64,000 nucleotides of DNA from Citrobacter europaeus (GCA_020099315.1 CP083650.1:1426001-1490000); one strand, 5' to 3'; shown: positions 32,318-41,864, numbered from the stretch's first letter. Notes: generated by a model from the letters alone, not told the origin. Translations and numbers: made by a program.

Positions 32318-32634
32318 AATATGCTCCTGTTAAGGTCGATATGTCGGATAACGTCTTCCAACAGTGCATGTGGCAGATACATCATCAATATGTGGTTAAT
32401 AGTTTTGCTGTTGAAATTAAAACCAGCATAGAATCTTGAAAATTATGAAAATTAAAGCTGTTACAGTTATAAATTGTAGATTGGATCTCGTTTTTCGCTA
32501 CTTTATTGCGTTTTTTTGGCCAATTCCAGGATTAATCCGTCCAAAGTGTAAAACCCCGTTTACACTTTATGACTGAAGATATAGATTGGAGGGATTGCAT
32601 TCATTTATATAAGTATGGCAACGCTGGAATAATC
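32318..32634. promoter_or_regulatory. Divergent ybgS/aroG promoter region
   Basis: These 317 bp hold both promoters. The aroG side carries the TyrR box listed separately and a 70-bp untranslated leader. The aroG open frame extends into the leader (from 32569) but no ribosome site supports that start. Confidence 0.6.
32547..32564. promoter_or_regulatory. TyrR box upstream of aroG
   Basis: TGTAAAACCCCGTTTACA fits the TyrR strong-box consensus TGTAAA-N6-TTTACA exactly. In E. coli TyrR with phenylalanine represses aroG here. Confidence 0.92.
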
Positions 32635-33687
32635 ATGAATTATCAGAACGACGATTTACGCATCAAAGAGATCAACGAGTTATTACCGCCAGTCGCACTG
32701 CTGGAAAAATTCCCCGCTACTGAAAATGCCGCAAATACGGTGGCTCATGCCCGTAAGGCGATTCATAAAATTCTGAAAGGAAGCGACGATCGCCTGCTGG
32801 TGGTGATTGGACCGTGTTCAATTCATGATCCGGCCGCTGCCAAAGAGTATGCCGCTCGCCTGCTGGCGCTGCGCGAAGAGTTAAAAGGCGAGCTTGAAAT
32901 TGTCATGCGCGTCTATTTTGAAAAGCCACGTACTACCGTTGGCTGGAAAGGGCTTATCAACGATCCGCACATGGACAACAGCTTCCAGATCAACGATGGG
33001 CTGCGCATTGCGCGTAAACTGCTGCTGGATATCAACGACAGCGGATTGCCGGCTGCGGGTGAATTCCTCGATATGATCACCCCGCAATATCTCGCCGACC
33101 TGATGAGCTGGGGCGCGATTGGGGCACGAACTACTGAATCTCAGGTGCACCGTGAACTAGCATCTGGTCTGTCTTGCCCGGTTGGTTTTAAAAATGGTAC
33201 CGATGGCACCATCAAAGTGGCGATTGATGCAATCAACGCCGCAGGAGCGCCACACTGCTTCCTGTCGGTGACCAAATGGGGTCATTCGGCGATCGTGAAT
33301 ACCAGTGGCAATGGCGATTGCCATATCATTCTGCGCGGCGGCAAAGAGCCGAACTACAGCGCTCAGCATGTTGCCGAGGTGAAAGAAGGTCTGATCAAGG
33401 CAGGACTCTCAGCGCAAGTGATGATCGACTTTAGCCATGCCAACTCCAGCAAGCAGTTCAAAAAGCAGATGGATGTTGCGAAAGATGTTTGCGGGCAAGT
33501 CGCCGGTGGCGAAAAAGCGATTATCGGCGTGATGATCGAAAGCCATCTGGTAGAAGGCAACCAGAACCCGGATAGCGGCGAACCGCTGACCTACGGTAAG
33601 AGTATCACCGACGCCTGCATTGGTTGGGAAGATACCGATGCGGTGCTGCGCCAACTGGCGGATGCGGTAAAAGCGCGCCGCGGTTAA
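32635..33687 (+). CDS. aroG: Phe-sensitive 3-deoxy-7-phosphoheptulonate synthase
   Basis: The protein has 350 residues from the ATG at 32635, as in E. coli. It is the first enzyme of the shikimate pathway: PEP plus erythrose 4-phosphate gives DAHP. Visible blocks include VVIGPCSIHD (metal Cys), MRVYFEKPRTTVGWKG and LRGGKEPNYSAQHV. It is the phenylalanine-inhibited isozyme. The exact TyrR box upstream supports this assignment over aroF or aroH. Confidence 0.98.
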   Translation: MNYQNDDLRIKEINELLPPVALLEKFPATENAANTVAHARKAIHKILKGSDDRLLVVIGPCSIHDPAAAKEYAARLLALREELKGELEIVMRVYFEKPRTTVGWKGLINDPHMDNSFQINDGLRIARKLLLDINDSGLPAAGEFLDMITPQYLADLMSWGAIGARTTESQVHRELASGLSCPVGFKNGTDGTIKVAIDAINAAGAPHCFLSVTKWGHSAIVNTSGNGDCHIILRGGKEPNYSAQHVAEVKEGLIKAGLSAQVMIDFSHANSSKQFKKQMDVAKDVCGQVAGGEKAIIGVMIESHLVEGNQNPDSGEPLTYGKSITDACIGWEDTDAVLRQLADAVKARRG

Positions 33688-33712
33688 GTTTTAATGCCTC
33701 TCTCATAGGCAA

Positions 33713-33741
33713 AAAAAAGCGCGGATAATCCGCGCTTTTTG
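33713..33741. terminator. Bidirectional terminator between aroG and gpmA
   Basis: AAAAGCGCGGA-TAA-TCCGCGCTTTTT forms a stem with A's on one side and T's on the other. It can serve aroG on the plus strand and gpmA on the minus strand. Confidence 0.92.
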
Positions 33742-33756
33742 TATCCTGCGAAGAAA

Positions 33757-34509
33757 TTACTTCGCTTTACCCTGGTTCGCCACGGCGGCGGCTTTTGCTG
33801 CGATCTCGTCAGCGTTACCCAGATAGTAGTGTTTGATCGGCTTGAAGTTTTCGTCGAACTCATACACCAGCGGTACGCCGGTCGGGATGTTCAGTTCAAG
33901 GATCTCATCTTCACCCATGTTATCCAGATATTTCACCAGCGCACGCAGAGAGTTGCCGTGAGCGGCAATAATCACACGCTCACCGCTTTTCATGCGCGGC
34001 AGAATGGTTTCATTCCAGTAAGGGATAACACGATCGATGGTCAGCGCCAGGCTTTCGGTAACCGGTAACTCTTTGTCGGTCAGCTTCGCATAACGCGGAT
34101 CGTGACCCGGATAACGCTCGTCGTCTTTGGTCAGTTCTGGCGGGGTAACCGCAAAGCCGCGACGCCATTGCTTAACCTGCTCATCACCGTATTTTTCTGC
34201 GGTTTCCGCTTTGTTCAGACCCTGCAGCGCGCCGTAATGACGTTCATTCAGTTTCCAGGATTTCTCAACCGGCAGCCACGCCTGATCCAGTTCGTCCAGT
34301 ACGTTCCACAGGGTGTGGATGGCACGTTTCAGCACAGAGGTATAAGCAAAATCGAAGCTGTAGCCTTCCTCTTTCAGCAGTTTACCTGCCGCTTTTGCTT
34401 CGCCTACACCTTTCTCGGACAGATCAACGTCATACCAACCGGTAAAACGGTTCTCGTTGTTCCACTGACTTTCACCGTGACGTACCAGAACCAGCTTAGT
34501 TACAGCCAT
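33757..34509 (-). CDS. gpmA: 2,3-bisphosphoglycerate-dependent phosphoglycerate mutase
   Basis: The protein has 250 residues from the ATG at 34509 (MAVTKLVLVRHGESQWN); a 7-codon upstream extension is unsupported. The phosphohistidine is H11 in the RHGE motif, and the second catalytic His lies in IIAAHGNSLRAL. It interconverts 3- and 2-phosphoglycerate in glycolysis. A Fur-like box lies just upstream, in keeping with iron control of gpmA in E. coli. Confidence 0.98.
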   Translation of the reverse strand: MAVTKLVLVRHGESQWNNENRFTGWYDVDLSEKGVGEAKAAGKLLKEEGYSFDFAYTSVLKRAIHTLWNVLDELDQAWLPVEKSWKLNERHYGALQGLNKAETAEKYGDEQVKQWRRGFAVTPPELTKDDERYPGHDPRYAKLTDKELPVTESLALTIDRVIPYWNETILPRMKSGERVIIAAHGNSLRALVKYLDNMGEDEILELNIPTGVPLVYEFDENFKPIKHYYLGNADEIAAKAAAVANQGKAK

Positions 34510-34534
34510 ACACTCACTCCTATAAATCATATTG

Positions 34535-34553
34535 AATGATAATAATTCTCATT
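34535..34553. promoter_or_regulatory. Fur box upstream of gpmA
   Basis: AATGATAATAATTCTCATT matches the palindromic Fur consensus AATGATAATnATTATCATT at all but one base. It lies 26 bp before the gpmA start. Confidence 0.82.
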
Positions 34554-34696
34554 ATATTGCCGTAATTCGTCAGCGGCAATGCTTACGCATAACCATAGCA
34601 AAATAGCGCCACAGTGTAAGGTTCTTGTGAATTCAAGGTTGCGATTTTGTCTTTGAGTGGTGGGGATTTGAGCGGGTCTGTTGTGATAAACAAGCA

Positions 34697-34728
34697 ACAG
34701 GCCCGATACGTTACGTCATCGGGCCTGT
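34697..34728 (-). terminator. Terminator of the galETKM operon
   Basis: ACAGGCCCGAT and ATCGGGCCTGT form an 11-bp perfect stem 12 bp after the galM stop. A T-rich stretch follows on the minus strand (TGCTTGTTTATC). Confidence 0.85.
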
Positions 34729-34740
34729 GACGGGGAAGGC

Positions 34741-35781
34741 TCAGACGGGAATAAACTGATATTCCGTTACGCTGGCGTACTCGTCCCCCGGACGCAGGAA
34801 GCAGTCCGGCTGTGGCCACTCTGGATGGTTCGGGCTATCAGGCAGAAACTCACTTTCCAGCGCCAGACCTTGCCAGTCTTCGTAGGCGTCTGGCCCACGA
34901 GATGGCGTACCGCCGAGGAAGTTGCCGGAGTAAAACTGCAATGCCGGGGCCGAGGTGTAGACCACCATTTGCAGTTTTTCATCCTGTGACCATAGCTGAG
35001 CCACCGGTGTACGTGCATTACCCTGAGCCTGAAGCAGGAAGGCATGATCGTAACCTTTCACCTTGCGCTGATCGTCATCGGCCAGAAATTCACTGCTGAT
35101 GATTTTAGGCGTGCGAAAATCGAAAGTGCTACCGGCGACGGATTTCAGTCCATCATGCGGGATGCCCATTTCGTCCACCGGTAAGTACTCGTCCGCCAGA
35201 ATTTGCAACTTATGCTGGCGCACATCCGTTTTATCGCCGTCGAGATTAAAGTAGACGTGATTTGTCAGATTTACCGGGCAGGGCTTATCGACCGTGGCGC
35301 GGTAGGTTATCGAAATACGATTATCGTCAGTCAGGCGATACTGCGCGGTAGCGCATAGATTACCAGGGAAGCCCTGATCGCCATCTTCAGACGTTAAGGC
35401 GAACAGTACCTGACGGTCATTCTGATTGACTATCTGCCAGCGGCGTTTGTCGAAACCATCCGGCCCGCCGTGCAGTTGGTTGTCGCCCTGACTTGGTATT
35501 AATTCGACGGTTTCGCCGGCAAAGGTATAACGACTGTTGGCGATACGGTTAGCGTAGCGACCAATCGAGGCCCCCAAAAATGCAGCCTGTTCCGGGTATT
35601 GTTCCGGGCTGGCGCACCCGAGTATGGCTTCGCGCACGCTACCATCGCTAAGCGGAATACGCGCAGAGAGCAGGGTTGCGCCCCAGTCCATGAGCGTGAC
35701 CACCATCCCTGCGTCATTGCGCAGGGTGAGCAGGCGAAACGGCTGACCGTCCGGAGCCTGCACAGGGATTTCGTTTAACAT
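34741..35781 (-). CDS. galM: Galactose-1-epimerase (mutarotase)
   Basis: The protein has 346 residues, as in E. coli. It converts beta- to alpha-D-galactose, the form GalK uses. Family motifs include GRYANRIANSRY near residue 74, NQLHGGPDGFDKRRW near 100 and LTNHVYFNLDG, which hold the active-site histidines, plus LALESEFLPDSPNHPEWP with the catalytic Glu near the C-terminus. It overlaps the galK stop by 7 bp as the last gene of the operon. Confidence 0.97.
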   Translation of the reverse strand: MLNEIPVQAPDGQPFRLLTLRNDAGMVVTLMDWGATLLSARIPLSDGSVREAILGCASPEQYPEQAAFLGASIGRYANRIANSRYTFAGETVELIPSQGDNQLHGGPDGFDKRRWQIVNQNDRQVLFALTSEDGDQGFPGNLCATAQYRLTDDNRISITYRATVDKPCPVNLTNHVYFNLDGDKTDVRQHKLQILADEYLPVDEMGIPHDGLKSVAGSTFDFRTPKIISSEFLADDDQRKVKGYDHAFLLQAQGNARTPVAQLWSQDEKLQMVVYTSAPALQFYSGNFLGGTPSRGPDAYEDWQGLALESEFLPDSPNHPEWPQPDCFLRPGDEYASVTEYQFIPV

Positions 35782-36923
35782 TGTCCAGCTCCTTGAGAAG
35801 GTTTGCAGACGTAGAATGTTTCTTTGATACCGGTTTTTGCTTCGTACTGCTCGGCGACAGCCTGCTGAACGGCAGGTACCAAATCTTGCGGGATCAGCGC
35901 CACGATGCAGCCGCCGAAGCCGCCGCCAGTCATACGTACACCGCCTTTATCGCCGATGGTCGCTTTGACAATCTCTACCAGAGTATCAATTTGCGGCACG
36001 GTAATTTCAAAGTCATCGCGCATTGAGGCGTGAGATTCCGCCATCAGTTGGCCCATACGCAGCAGGTCGCCTTTTTCCAGCGCCTGCGCGGCTTCAACGG
36101 TACGCGCATTTTCTGTGATGACGTGGCGGACGCGTTTGGCGACAATCGGATCCAGTTCGTGGGCGACGGCGTTAAACGCTTCAAGGCTGACATCACGCAG
36201 CGCTGGTTGCTGGAAGAAACGCGCGCCGGTTTCACACTGTTCGCGACGAGTGTTGTATTCGCTGCCGACCAATGTGCGTTTAAAGTTGCTGTTGATGATT
36301 ACCACCGCGACACCCTCAGGCATCGAAACGGCTTTAGTGCCCAGCGTACGACAGTCGATCAGCAACGCATGATCTTTCTTGCCAAGCGCAGAGATCAACT
36401 GATCCATAATGCCGCAGTTACAACCGACAAACTGGTTTTCAGCTTCCTGACCATTCAGGGCAATCTGCGCGCCGTCGAGCGGCAGATGATAGAGCTGCTG
36501 GAATACCGTACCAACAGCGACTTCCAGCGAGGCGGAAGAGCTTAAACCCGCACCCTGCGGGACGTTACCGCTAATCACCAGATCCGCGCCGCCAAAAGCA
36601 TTATTGCGCTTTTGTAGATGTTTCACCACGCCACGCACGTAGTTTGACCACTGCTGGGTGTCATGGGCGATAATCGGCGCATCGAGAGAGAACTCATCAA
36701 TCTGATTGTCGTAATCAGCGGCGACTACGCGGACTTTTCGATCGTCGCGCGCCGCACAGCTGATGACGGTCTGATAGTCGATGGCGCAGGGCAGAACGAA
36801 GCCGTCGTTATAATCGGTATGTTCGCCGATCAGGTTTACGCGACCCGGCGCCTGAATAATATGGGTGGCAGGGTAGCCAAACGTTTCTGCAAACAGAGAT
36901 TGTGTTTTTTCTTTCAGACTCAT
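35775..36923 (-). CDS. galK: Galactokinase
   Basis: The protein has 382 residues. It is a GHMP kinase with the galactokinase signature GRVNLIGEHTDYNDGFVLP (about 28-46). The ATP loop is GNVPQGAGLSSSASLE (about 120-135) and the third motif is MTGGGFGGC near the C-terminus. It phosphorylates alpha-D-galactose at C1. It lies 3 bp after galT. Confidence 0.98.
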   Translation of the reverse strand: MSLKEKTQSLFAETFGYPATHIIQAPGRVNLIGEHTDYNDGFVLPCAIDYQTVISCAARDDRKVRVVAADYDNQIDEFSLDAPIIAHDTQQWSNYVRGVVKHLQKRNNAFGGADLVISGNVPQGAGLSSSASLEVAVGTVFQQLYHLPLDGAQIALNGQEAENQFVGCNCGIMDQLISALGKKDHALLIDCRTLGTKAVSMPEGVAVVIINSNFKRTLVGSEYNTRREQCETGARFFQQPALRDVSLEAFNAVAHELDPIVAKRVRHVITENARTVEAAQALEKGDLLRMGQLMAESHASMRDDFEITVPQIDTLVEIVKATIGDKGGVRMTGGGFGGCIVALIPQDLVPAVQQAVAEQYEAKTGIKETFYVCKPSQGAGQC

Positions 36924-36926
36924 TAT

Positions 36927-37973
36927 TTAAACTCCGGATTCGCGAAAATGGATGTCGCTGACTGCACGCAGTCGCTCAGCCGCTTGTTCTGCCGTCAGGT
37001 CACGCTGGGTCTCCGCCAGCATTTCATAACCGACCATAAATTTACGCACGGTCGCAGAACGCAGCAGCGGCGGGTAAAAGTGTGCGTGCAACTGCCAGTG
37101 TTCGTTTTCTTCACCGTTAAACGGTGCGCCGTGCCAGCCCATAGAATAGGGGAATGAGCACTGGAACAGGTTGTCGTAACGACTGGTCAGTTTTTTCAAC
37201 GCCAGCGCCAGGTCTGTACGCTGTTCATCGGTCAAATCAGTAATACGCAGCACGTGCGCTTTCGGCAGCAGCAGCGTTTCGAACGGCCACGCGGCCCAGT
37301 AAGGTACAACTGCCAGCCAGTGCTCGGTTTCAACGACCGTACGGCTGCCGTCCGCCAGTTCACGCTGGACGTAATCAACGAGCATCGGCGCGCCTTGTTC
37401 GGCGTAGTACGCTTTCTGCAGGCGATCTTCACGTTCGGCTTCGTTAGGCAAAAAGCTGTTGGCCCAAATTTGTCCGTGTGGGTGCGGGTTCGAGCACCCC
37501 ATCGCTGCGCCTTTATTCTCAAAGACCTGCACCCAGGGATAGGTTTTGCCTAAGTCTTCAGTCTGCTCCTGCCACGTTTTTACGATTTCTGTCAGCGCAG
37601 GGACGCTGAGTTCCGGCAGCGTTTTGCTGTGATCGGGTGAGAAGCAAATCACGCGGCTGGTACCGCGCGCGCTCTGGCAGCGCATCAACGGATCGTGACT
37701 GTCCGGCGCGTCCGGGGTATCGGACATCAGCGCCGCAAAGTCATTGGTGAAGACATAGGTCCCGGTGTAATCCGGGTTTTTGTCACCGGTAACGCGCGTA
37801 TTACCAGCGCACAGGAAGCAGTCCGGGTCATGCGCAGGCAGTACCTGCTTAGACGGGGTTTCCTGCGCCCCTTGCCAGGGGCGTTTGGCGCGATGCGGTG
37901 ATACGAGGATCCACTGCCCGGTGAGTGGGTTAAAACGACGATGTGGATGATCGACAGGATTGAATTGCGTCAT
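36927..37973 (-). CDS. galT: Galactose-1-phosphate uridylyltransferase
   Basis: The protein has 348 residues. The nucleophilic histidine lies in the HPH motif of GCSNPHPHGQIW. Zn/Fe-site residues are in DPDCFLCAGNTRV (C52, C55). It transfers UMP from UDP-glucose to galactose 1-phosphate. It lies between galE and galK, 9 bp after galE. Confidence 0.98.
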   Translation of the reverse strand: MTQFNPVDHPHRRFNPLTGQWILVSPHRAKRPWQGAQETPSKQVLPAHDPDCFLCAGNTRVTGDKNPDYTGTYVFTNDFAALMSDTPDAPDSHDPLMRCQSARGTSRVICFSPDHSKTLPELSVPALTEIVKTWQEQTEDLGKTYPWVQVFENKGAAMGCSNPHPHGQIWANSFLPNEAEREDRLQKAYYAEQGAPMLVDYVQRELADGSRTVVETEHWLAVVPYWAAWPFETLLLPKAHVLRITDLTDEQRTDLALALKKLTSRYDNLFQCSFPYSMGWHGAPFNGEENEHWQLHAHFYPPLLRSATVRKFMVGYEMLAETQRDLTAEQAAERLRAVSDIHFRESGV

Positions 37974-37982
37974 GATTGGTCC

Positions 37983-38999
37983 TTAATCCGAATATCCTTG
38001 TGGGTGGCGTGACTGCCAGTGCCAGGTGTCTTGTGCCATTTCATCCAGAGTGCGGGTCACGCGCCAGTTGAGCTCGCGATCGGCTTTGCTGGCATCAGCC
38101 CAGTAGGCCGGAAGATCGCCATCACGGCGCGGAGCGAAATGGTAATTAATGGGTTTACCGCAGGCTTTGCTGAAGGCGTTGACCACGTCCAGCACGCTGC
38201 TGCCGATGCCTGCCCCAAGGTTGTAAATATGTACACCCTGTCTGCCAGCCAGCTTTTCCATGGCGGCAACGTGGCCGTCGGCGAGATCCATCACGTGGAT
38301 GTAGTCGCGAACGCCGGTGCCATCTTCAGTGGGGTAGTCGTTGCCAAATATGGCAAGGGATTCGCGGCGACCTACGGCAACCTGTGCGATGTATGGCATC
38401 AGGTTGTTTGGAATACCTTGCGGATCTTCCCCCATATCTCCCGACGGATGAGCGCCAACCGGGTTGAAGTAGCGCAGCAAGGCGATGCTCCAGTCGGGCT
38501 GTGCTTTTTGCAGGTCGGTGAGGATCTGTTCCACCATCAGCTTACTTTTGCCGTACGGACTTTGCGGCGTGCCGGTGGGGAAGCTTTCAACATAAGGAAT
38601 TTTCGGTTGATCGCCATAGACGGTCGCGGAGGAGCTGAAAATGAAGTTTTTCACGTTGGCGGCGCGCATTGCATTCACCAGACGCAGAGTGCCGTTGACG
38701 TTGTTATCATAATACTCCAGCGGCTTGGCAACGGATTCTCCCACGGCTTTTAAACCAGCAAAGTGGATGACCGTGTCAATGGCATGATCGTGCAGAATTT
38801 CGGTTATCAGCGCCTCGTTGCGGATATCTCCTTCCACGAAAGTTGGATGCTTGCCGCCTAAACGCTCGATGACGGGCAGAACGCTACGCTTGCTGTTGCA
38901 GAGATTATCCAGAATCACTACTTCGTGACCGTTTTTCAGCAACTGCACGCAAGTGTGGCTTCCAATGTAACCGCTACCACCTGTAACCAATACTCTCAT
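37983..38999 (-). CDS. galE: UDP-glucose 4-epimerase
   Basis: The protein has 338 residues from the ATG at 38999 (MRVLVTGGSGYIGSHTC), as in E. coli. The NAD-binding GxxGxxG loop is residues 7-13, and the catalytic YxxxK is in SPYGKSKL. It interconverts UDP-galactose and UDP-glucose. It is the first gene of galETKM. The internal operator galOI lies within its first 35 bp, as in E. coli; the frame open to 39101 crosses the promoter and is not used. Confidence 0.98.
   Translation of the reverse strand: MRVLVTGGSGYIGSHTCVQLLKNGHEVVILDNLCNSKRSVLPVIERLGGKHPTFVEGDIRNEALITEILHDHAIDTVIHFAGLKAVGESVAKPLEYYDNNVNGTLRLVNAMRAANVKNFIFSSSATVYGDQPKIPYVESFPTGTPQSPYGKSKLMVEQILTDLQKAQPDWSIALLRYFNPVGAHPSGDMGEDPQGIPNNLMPYIAQVAVGRRESLAIFGNDYPTEDGTGVRDYIHVMDLADGHVAAMEKLAGRQGVHIYNLGAGIGSSVLDVVNAFSKACGKPINYHFAPRRDGDLPAYWADASKADRELNWRVTRTLDEMAQDTWHWQSRHPQGYSD
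38965..38980. promoter_or_regulatory. Internal gal operator (galOI)
   Basis: On the minus strand the site reads GTGGTAGCGGTTACAT, the same as my recollection of E. coli galOI. GalR and GalS bind it and, with the external operator and HU, loop the DNA to shut the promoters. Confidence 0.9.
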
Positions 39000-39055
39000 A
39001 ATTCGCTCCGTTAAGCCTATGGTATGCAATAACCATAGCATAACAAAGATGCGAA

Positions 39056-39093
39056 AAGTGTGACATGGAATAAAATAGTGGAATCGTTTACAC
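39056..39093. promoter_or_regulatory. gal promoter control: CRP site and external operator (galOE)
   Basis: GTGGAATCGTTTACAC at 39078-39093 is galOE. A CRP site with the TGTGA half (39059-39063) is directly beside it, as in E. coli. On the minus strand, -10 sequences TATGCTA and TATGGTT, matching gal P2 and P1, lie a little further toward galE (about 39018-39043). Confidence 0.85.
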
Positions 39094-39183
39094 ACTGGCA
39101 TTTTCAGGTGTACGTAGTGGTTATTATATTTTAAATCATTACGTTAGATTGTTTTCTCAGCGTTTGTCTGAAAAAAAGGCCAG

Positions 39184-39206
39184 AAAAAGGGCGTATTCAA
39201 CGCCCT
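39184..39206 (-). terminator. Terminator of modE-modF
   Basis: On the minus strand, AGGGCGT-TGAAT-ACGCCCT is followed by TTTT. It starts 11 bp after the modF stop. Confidence 0.9.
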
Positions 39207-39216
39207 GGTATGAAAA

Positions 39217-40689
39217 TTAACGCAGAGAGGTTTGTCGATAGGTGTAGATATCGCCCTCGGGGACAAACTCCAGTCGATGGGTAATACAGGCTGGGGCATC
39301 TTCGGCATGATGAGAGACGAACAGCAGTTGAGTTTCACCTTCACCGATTAGCACATCCACAAACCGACGAATCAGTTGGCGATTGAGAGGATCTAATCCT
39401 TGCAAAGGCTCATCAAGAATCAACAACGTAGGATGTTTAACTAATGCGCGAACAATCAATGCCAGCCGCTGCTGTCCCCAGGAAAGACTATGAAACGGCG
39501 CATCCGCGGTACGCTTATCGATGCCCAGGATTTCCAGCCACTGCTGTACCAGCTTGTGCTGCCTGTCGGAGACGGCCTGATAAATGCCGATTGAATCAAA
39601 ATAACCAGAGAGAATAACGTTGCGTACCGTCGTACTTACCCGGTAATCCAGATGCAGGCTGCTGCTGACGTAACCGATGTGTTTTTTGATATCCCAGATA
39701 GTTTCACCGCTGCCCCGACGGCGGCCAAACAGGGTCAGGTCGTTGCTGTAACCCTGGGGATGATCGCCGGTGATTAAACTGAGCAAGGTTGATTTTCCCG
39801 CACCGTTGGGGCCGACAATTTGCCAGTGTTCCCGCGGATTTACCCGCCAGCTCAGATGATGAAGGATAGGGCGATCGTTATACGAGACGGTGCCATCGTT
39901 AAGCACAATTCGCGGCGCGTTTTCTGACAATGTGCGCCGCACCGAAGGCTCATCCGGCTCGGGTAACTGAATGCCTTCCAGCCGCTCGCTATGGGCAAGC
40001 TGAGCGATTAATGCTTGTTGCAGAAGGTCGGTTTTTGCGCCGGTGTCCGTCAGCGTGCAATCGGCAAGTACGCCAGCAAACTGCACGAATTCGGGAATTT
40101 CATCAAAACGATTAAGCACCATCACCAGCGTTAAACCGGCCTGGTGCAGTTCAGCGAGCAGTTCTGCTAACTGCCGACGGGACGCCACGTCCAGCCCGTC
40201 AAAGGGTTCATCCAGGATCAGTAAATCTGGCGAGGACATTAACGCCTGGCAGAGCAGGGTTTTACGTGTTTCACCGGTCGAAAGGTATTTGAAACGTCTG
40301 TTAAGCAGAGCTGAAATGCCAAACTGCTGCGCCAGCACAGCGCAGCGGGCGGGATCGTTGACCTCATCCTGAATGATTTCAGCGGTGGTGCGCCCGGTGT
40401 CGTCTTCGCCGGGGCTAAGAAGGTCGGTGTTGTTTCGCTGCCATTCGTCGCTGACCAGCTTTTGGAGTTGCTCAAAAGAGAGTCGGGTAATACGCGCGAA
40501 CTGACAGTGGCGCTCGCCTTTCAGGAGCGGCAACTCTCCCGCCAGCGCGCGGGCCAGCGCGGATTTCCCGCTACCGTTAGAACCAACAAACGCCCAGCTA
40601 TCACCCGCGTTTAACGTCAACGCATCTATCTGGAGCATTTTTGTGTCGCTAAGACGAAACGTGCCTTGCGAAATTTGCAACGATGACAT
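39217..40689 (-). CDS. modF: Molybdate ABC-type ATPase-like protein ModF
   Basis: The protein has 490 residues from the ATG at 40689 (MSSLQISQGTF), as in E. coli. It is a tandem of two ABC ATPase domains. The Walker A loops are GSNGSGKSAL (about 36-45) and GPNGAGKSTL (about 285-294). Walker B sequences LLILDEPFDGLD and LLILDEPLQGLD are intact, with degenerate signature motifs (LSTGETRK and LSWGQQR). It has no membrane segments and is linked to molybdate or molybdopterin handling by its modE neighbour. Its last dozen residues differ from the E. coli protein as I recall it. Confidence 0.95.
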   Translation of the reverse strand: MSSLQISQGTFRLSDTKMLQIDALTLNAGDSWAFVGSNGSGKSALARALAGELPLLKGERHCQFARITRLSFEQLQKLVSDEWQRNNTDLLSPGEDDTGRTTAEIIQDEVNDPARCAVLAQQFGISALLNRRFKYLSTGETRKTLLCQALMSSPDLLILDEPFDGLDVASRRQLAELLAELHQAGLTLVMVLNRFDEIPEFVQFAGVLADCTLTDTGAKTDLLQQALIAQLAHSERLEGIQLPEPDEPSVRRTLSENAPRIVLNDGTVSYNDRPILHHLSWRVNPREHWQIVGPNGAGKSTLLSLITGDHPQGYSNDLTLFGRRRGSGETIWDIKKHIGYVSSSLHLDYRVSTTVRNVILSGYFDSIGIYQAVSDRQHKLVQQWLEILGIDKRTADAPFHSLSWGQQRLALIVRALVKHPTLLILDEPLQGLDPLNRQLIRRFVDVLIGEGETQLLFVSHHAEDAPACITHRLEFVPEGDIYTYRQTSLR

Positions 40690-40756
40690 TTTGTATCCCA
40701 TTATTTGCAGCGATTAATAACAGGGATACGTGTTCTTCAGGCTGATGTCAATTAAC

Positions 40757-41545
40757 TCAGCACAGTGTGGCGATAATCACCCGGTCAGCATTAAACCATG
40801 CGGTGACGTTAGCGCCTTCTTGCAGCGTTGTGGCGTCCTGGGCCGGGACAGTGGCGCACAGCGTCTGGCCGTCTGGTAACGTCATCAGCACTTCACACTG
40901 TTCCGCTCCGCGTTCTATATGGCTGATCGTACCCTGCAACTGGTTATCGGCGGCCTGGGCAATGGCGTCGTCCTGAGTAATTCCTACCCATGGTGCTTTC
41001 AGCAGAATCAACACTTCTTTACCTTCCTCCAGGCCCAGACGCTCGCCGCTTTGCGCAGTGATCGCGACTTTCAGGCGCGTTTCGCCATCGGCCAACAGCA
41101 CGTCGACATGCTGTTGAACCTGATCGTGGTCGCGGGCGGTTATTGTGCCAAACCACTGGTTACGGGCGCTGGTTTGCAGTGAAAAACGAGAGATAGCCGC
41201 CAGCAGGCTATTGAGCGGCAGCGCATCGTCATCGCTCAAAACATCAAAGGCTTTTTGTTGGATTTGCGCCAGTAAATCGTACAGCTGGATTAAGCGTTGG
41301 CCGTAGCGTGTTAACACCGCGCCGCCGCCGCCTTTGCCGCCTGTTGCGCGCTCAACCAGCGTCTGCTCGCTGAGCTGGTTCATTTCATTAATCGCATCCC
41401 AGGCGCTCTTGTAGCTAATACCTGCATCCTTCGCGCCCTGACTGATGGAGCCGGAAAGCGCAATGTGCTTAAGCAGAGAAATGCGACGGGGATCGGCAAA
41501 CAGTTTTTGCTGAAGTTTCAGCGTAAGAAGGATTTCGGCCTGCAT
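40757..41545 (-). CDS. modE: Molybdate-responsive transcriptional regulator ModE
   Basis: The protein has 262 residues from the ATG at 41545 (MQAEILLTLKLQQKLF), as in E. coli; 22 upstream codons are unsupported. The N-terminal winged helix (about 20-100) contains GSISQGAKDAGISYKSAWDAI and the Gly-rich GGKGGGGAVLT wing. Two Mop/TOBE repeats (about 125-190 and 195-262) bind molybdate. With molybdate it represses modABC at the operator listed below. It is transcribed with modF, away from acrZ. Confidence 0.97.
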   Translation of the reverse strand: MQAEILLTLKLQQKLFADPRRISLLKHIALSGSISQGAKDAGISYKSAWDAINEMNQLSEQTLVERATGGKGGGGAVLTRYGQRLIQLYDLLAQIQQKAFDVLSDDDALPLNSLLAAISRFSLQTSARNQWFGTITARDHDQVQQHVDVLLADGETRLKVAITAQSGERLGLEEGKEVLILLKAPWVGITQDDAIAQAADNQLQGTISHIERGAEQCEVLMTLPDGQTLCATVPAQDATTLQEGANVTAWFNADRVIIATLC

Positions 41546-41675
41546 CACAAGCTCCTGGCAAAAAAGGGTATTGTGACGGAAAACCGCGCCTGAGCAAAGC
41601 CGACCGCACAAAAGGGGAGTGCTTTTCTGCGTTATGTGGTTAGAATACAGCTAAGGACTATATCTGGAGTTGACC

Positions 41676-41825
41676 ATGTTAGAGTTATTGAAAAGTCTGG
41701 TATTCGCCGTAATCATGGTACCTGTGGTAATGGCCATCATTCTGGGTCTGATTTACGGACTGGGTGAAGTGTTCAACATTTTCTCCGGTATCGGTCAGAA
41801 AGACCAGTCCAGACAGAATCATTGA
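41676..41825 (+). CDS. acrZ: AcrAB-TolC multidrug efflux accessory protein AcrZ
   Basis: This 49-residue protein starts at 41676 (MLELLKSLVFAVIMVPVVMAIILG). It has one long membrane helix and a charged tail ending QNH. AcrZ binds AcrB in the inner membrane and alters its drug range. It is divergent from modE and has its own terminator. The gap between modE and modA is its normal home in E. coli. Confidence 0.96.
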   Translation: MLELLKSLVFAVIMVPVVMAIILGLIYGLGEVFNIFSGIGQKDQSRQNH

Positions 41826-41831
41826 TTCCCC

Positions 41832-41864
41832 AAACGCCCGCTCAGTCGGGCGTTTATATTTTTC
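41832..41864 (+). terminator. Rho-independent terminator of acrZ
   Basis: AAACGCCCG-CTCAGT-CGGGCGTTT is followed by a T-rich run (ATATTTTTC), 7 bp after the acrZ stop. Confidence 0.92.
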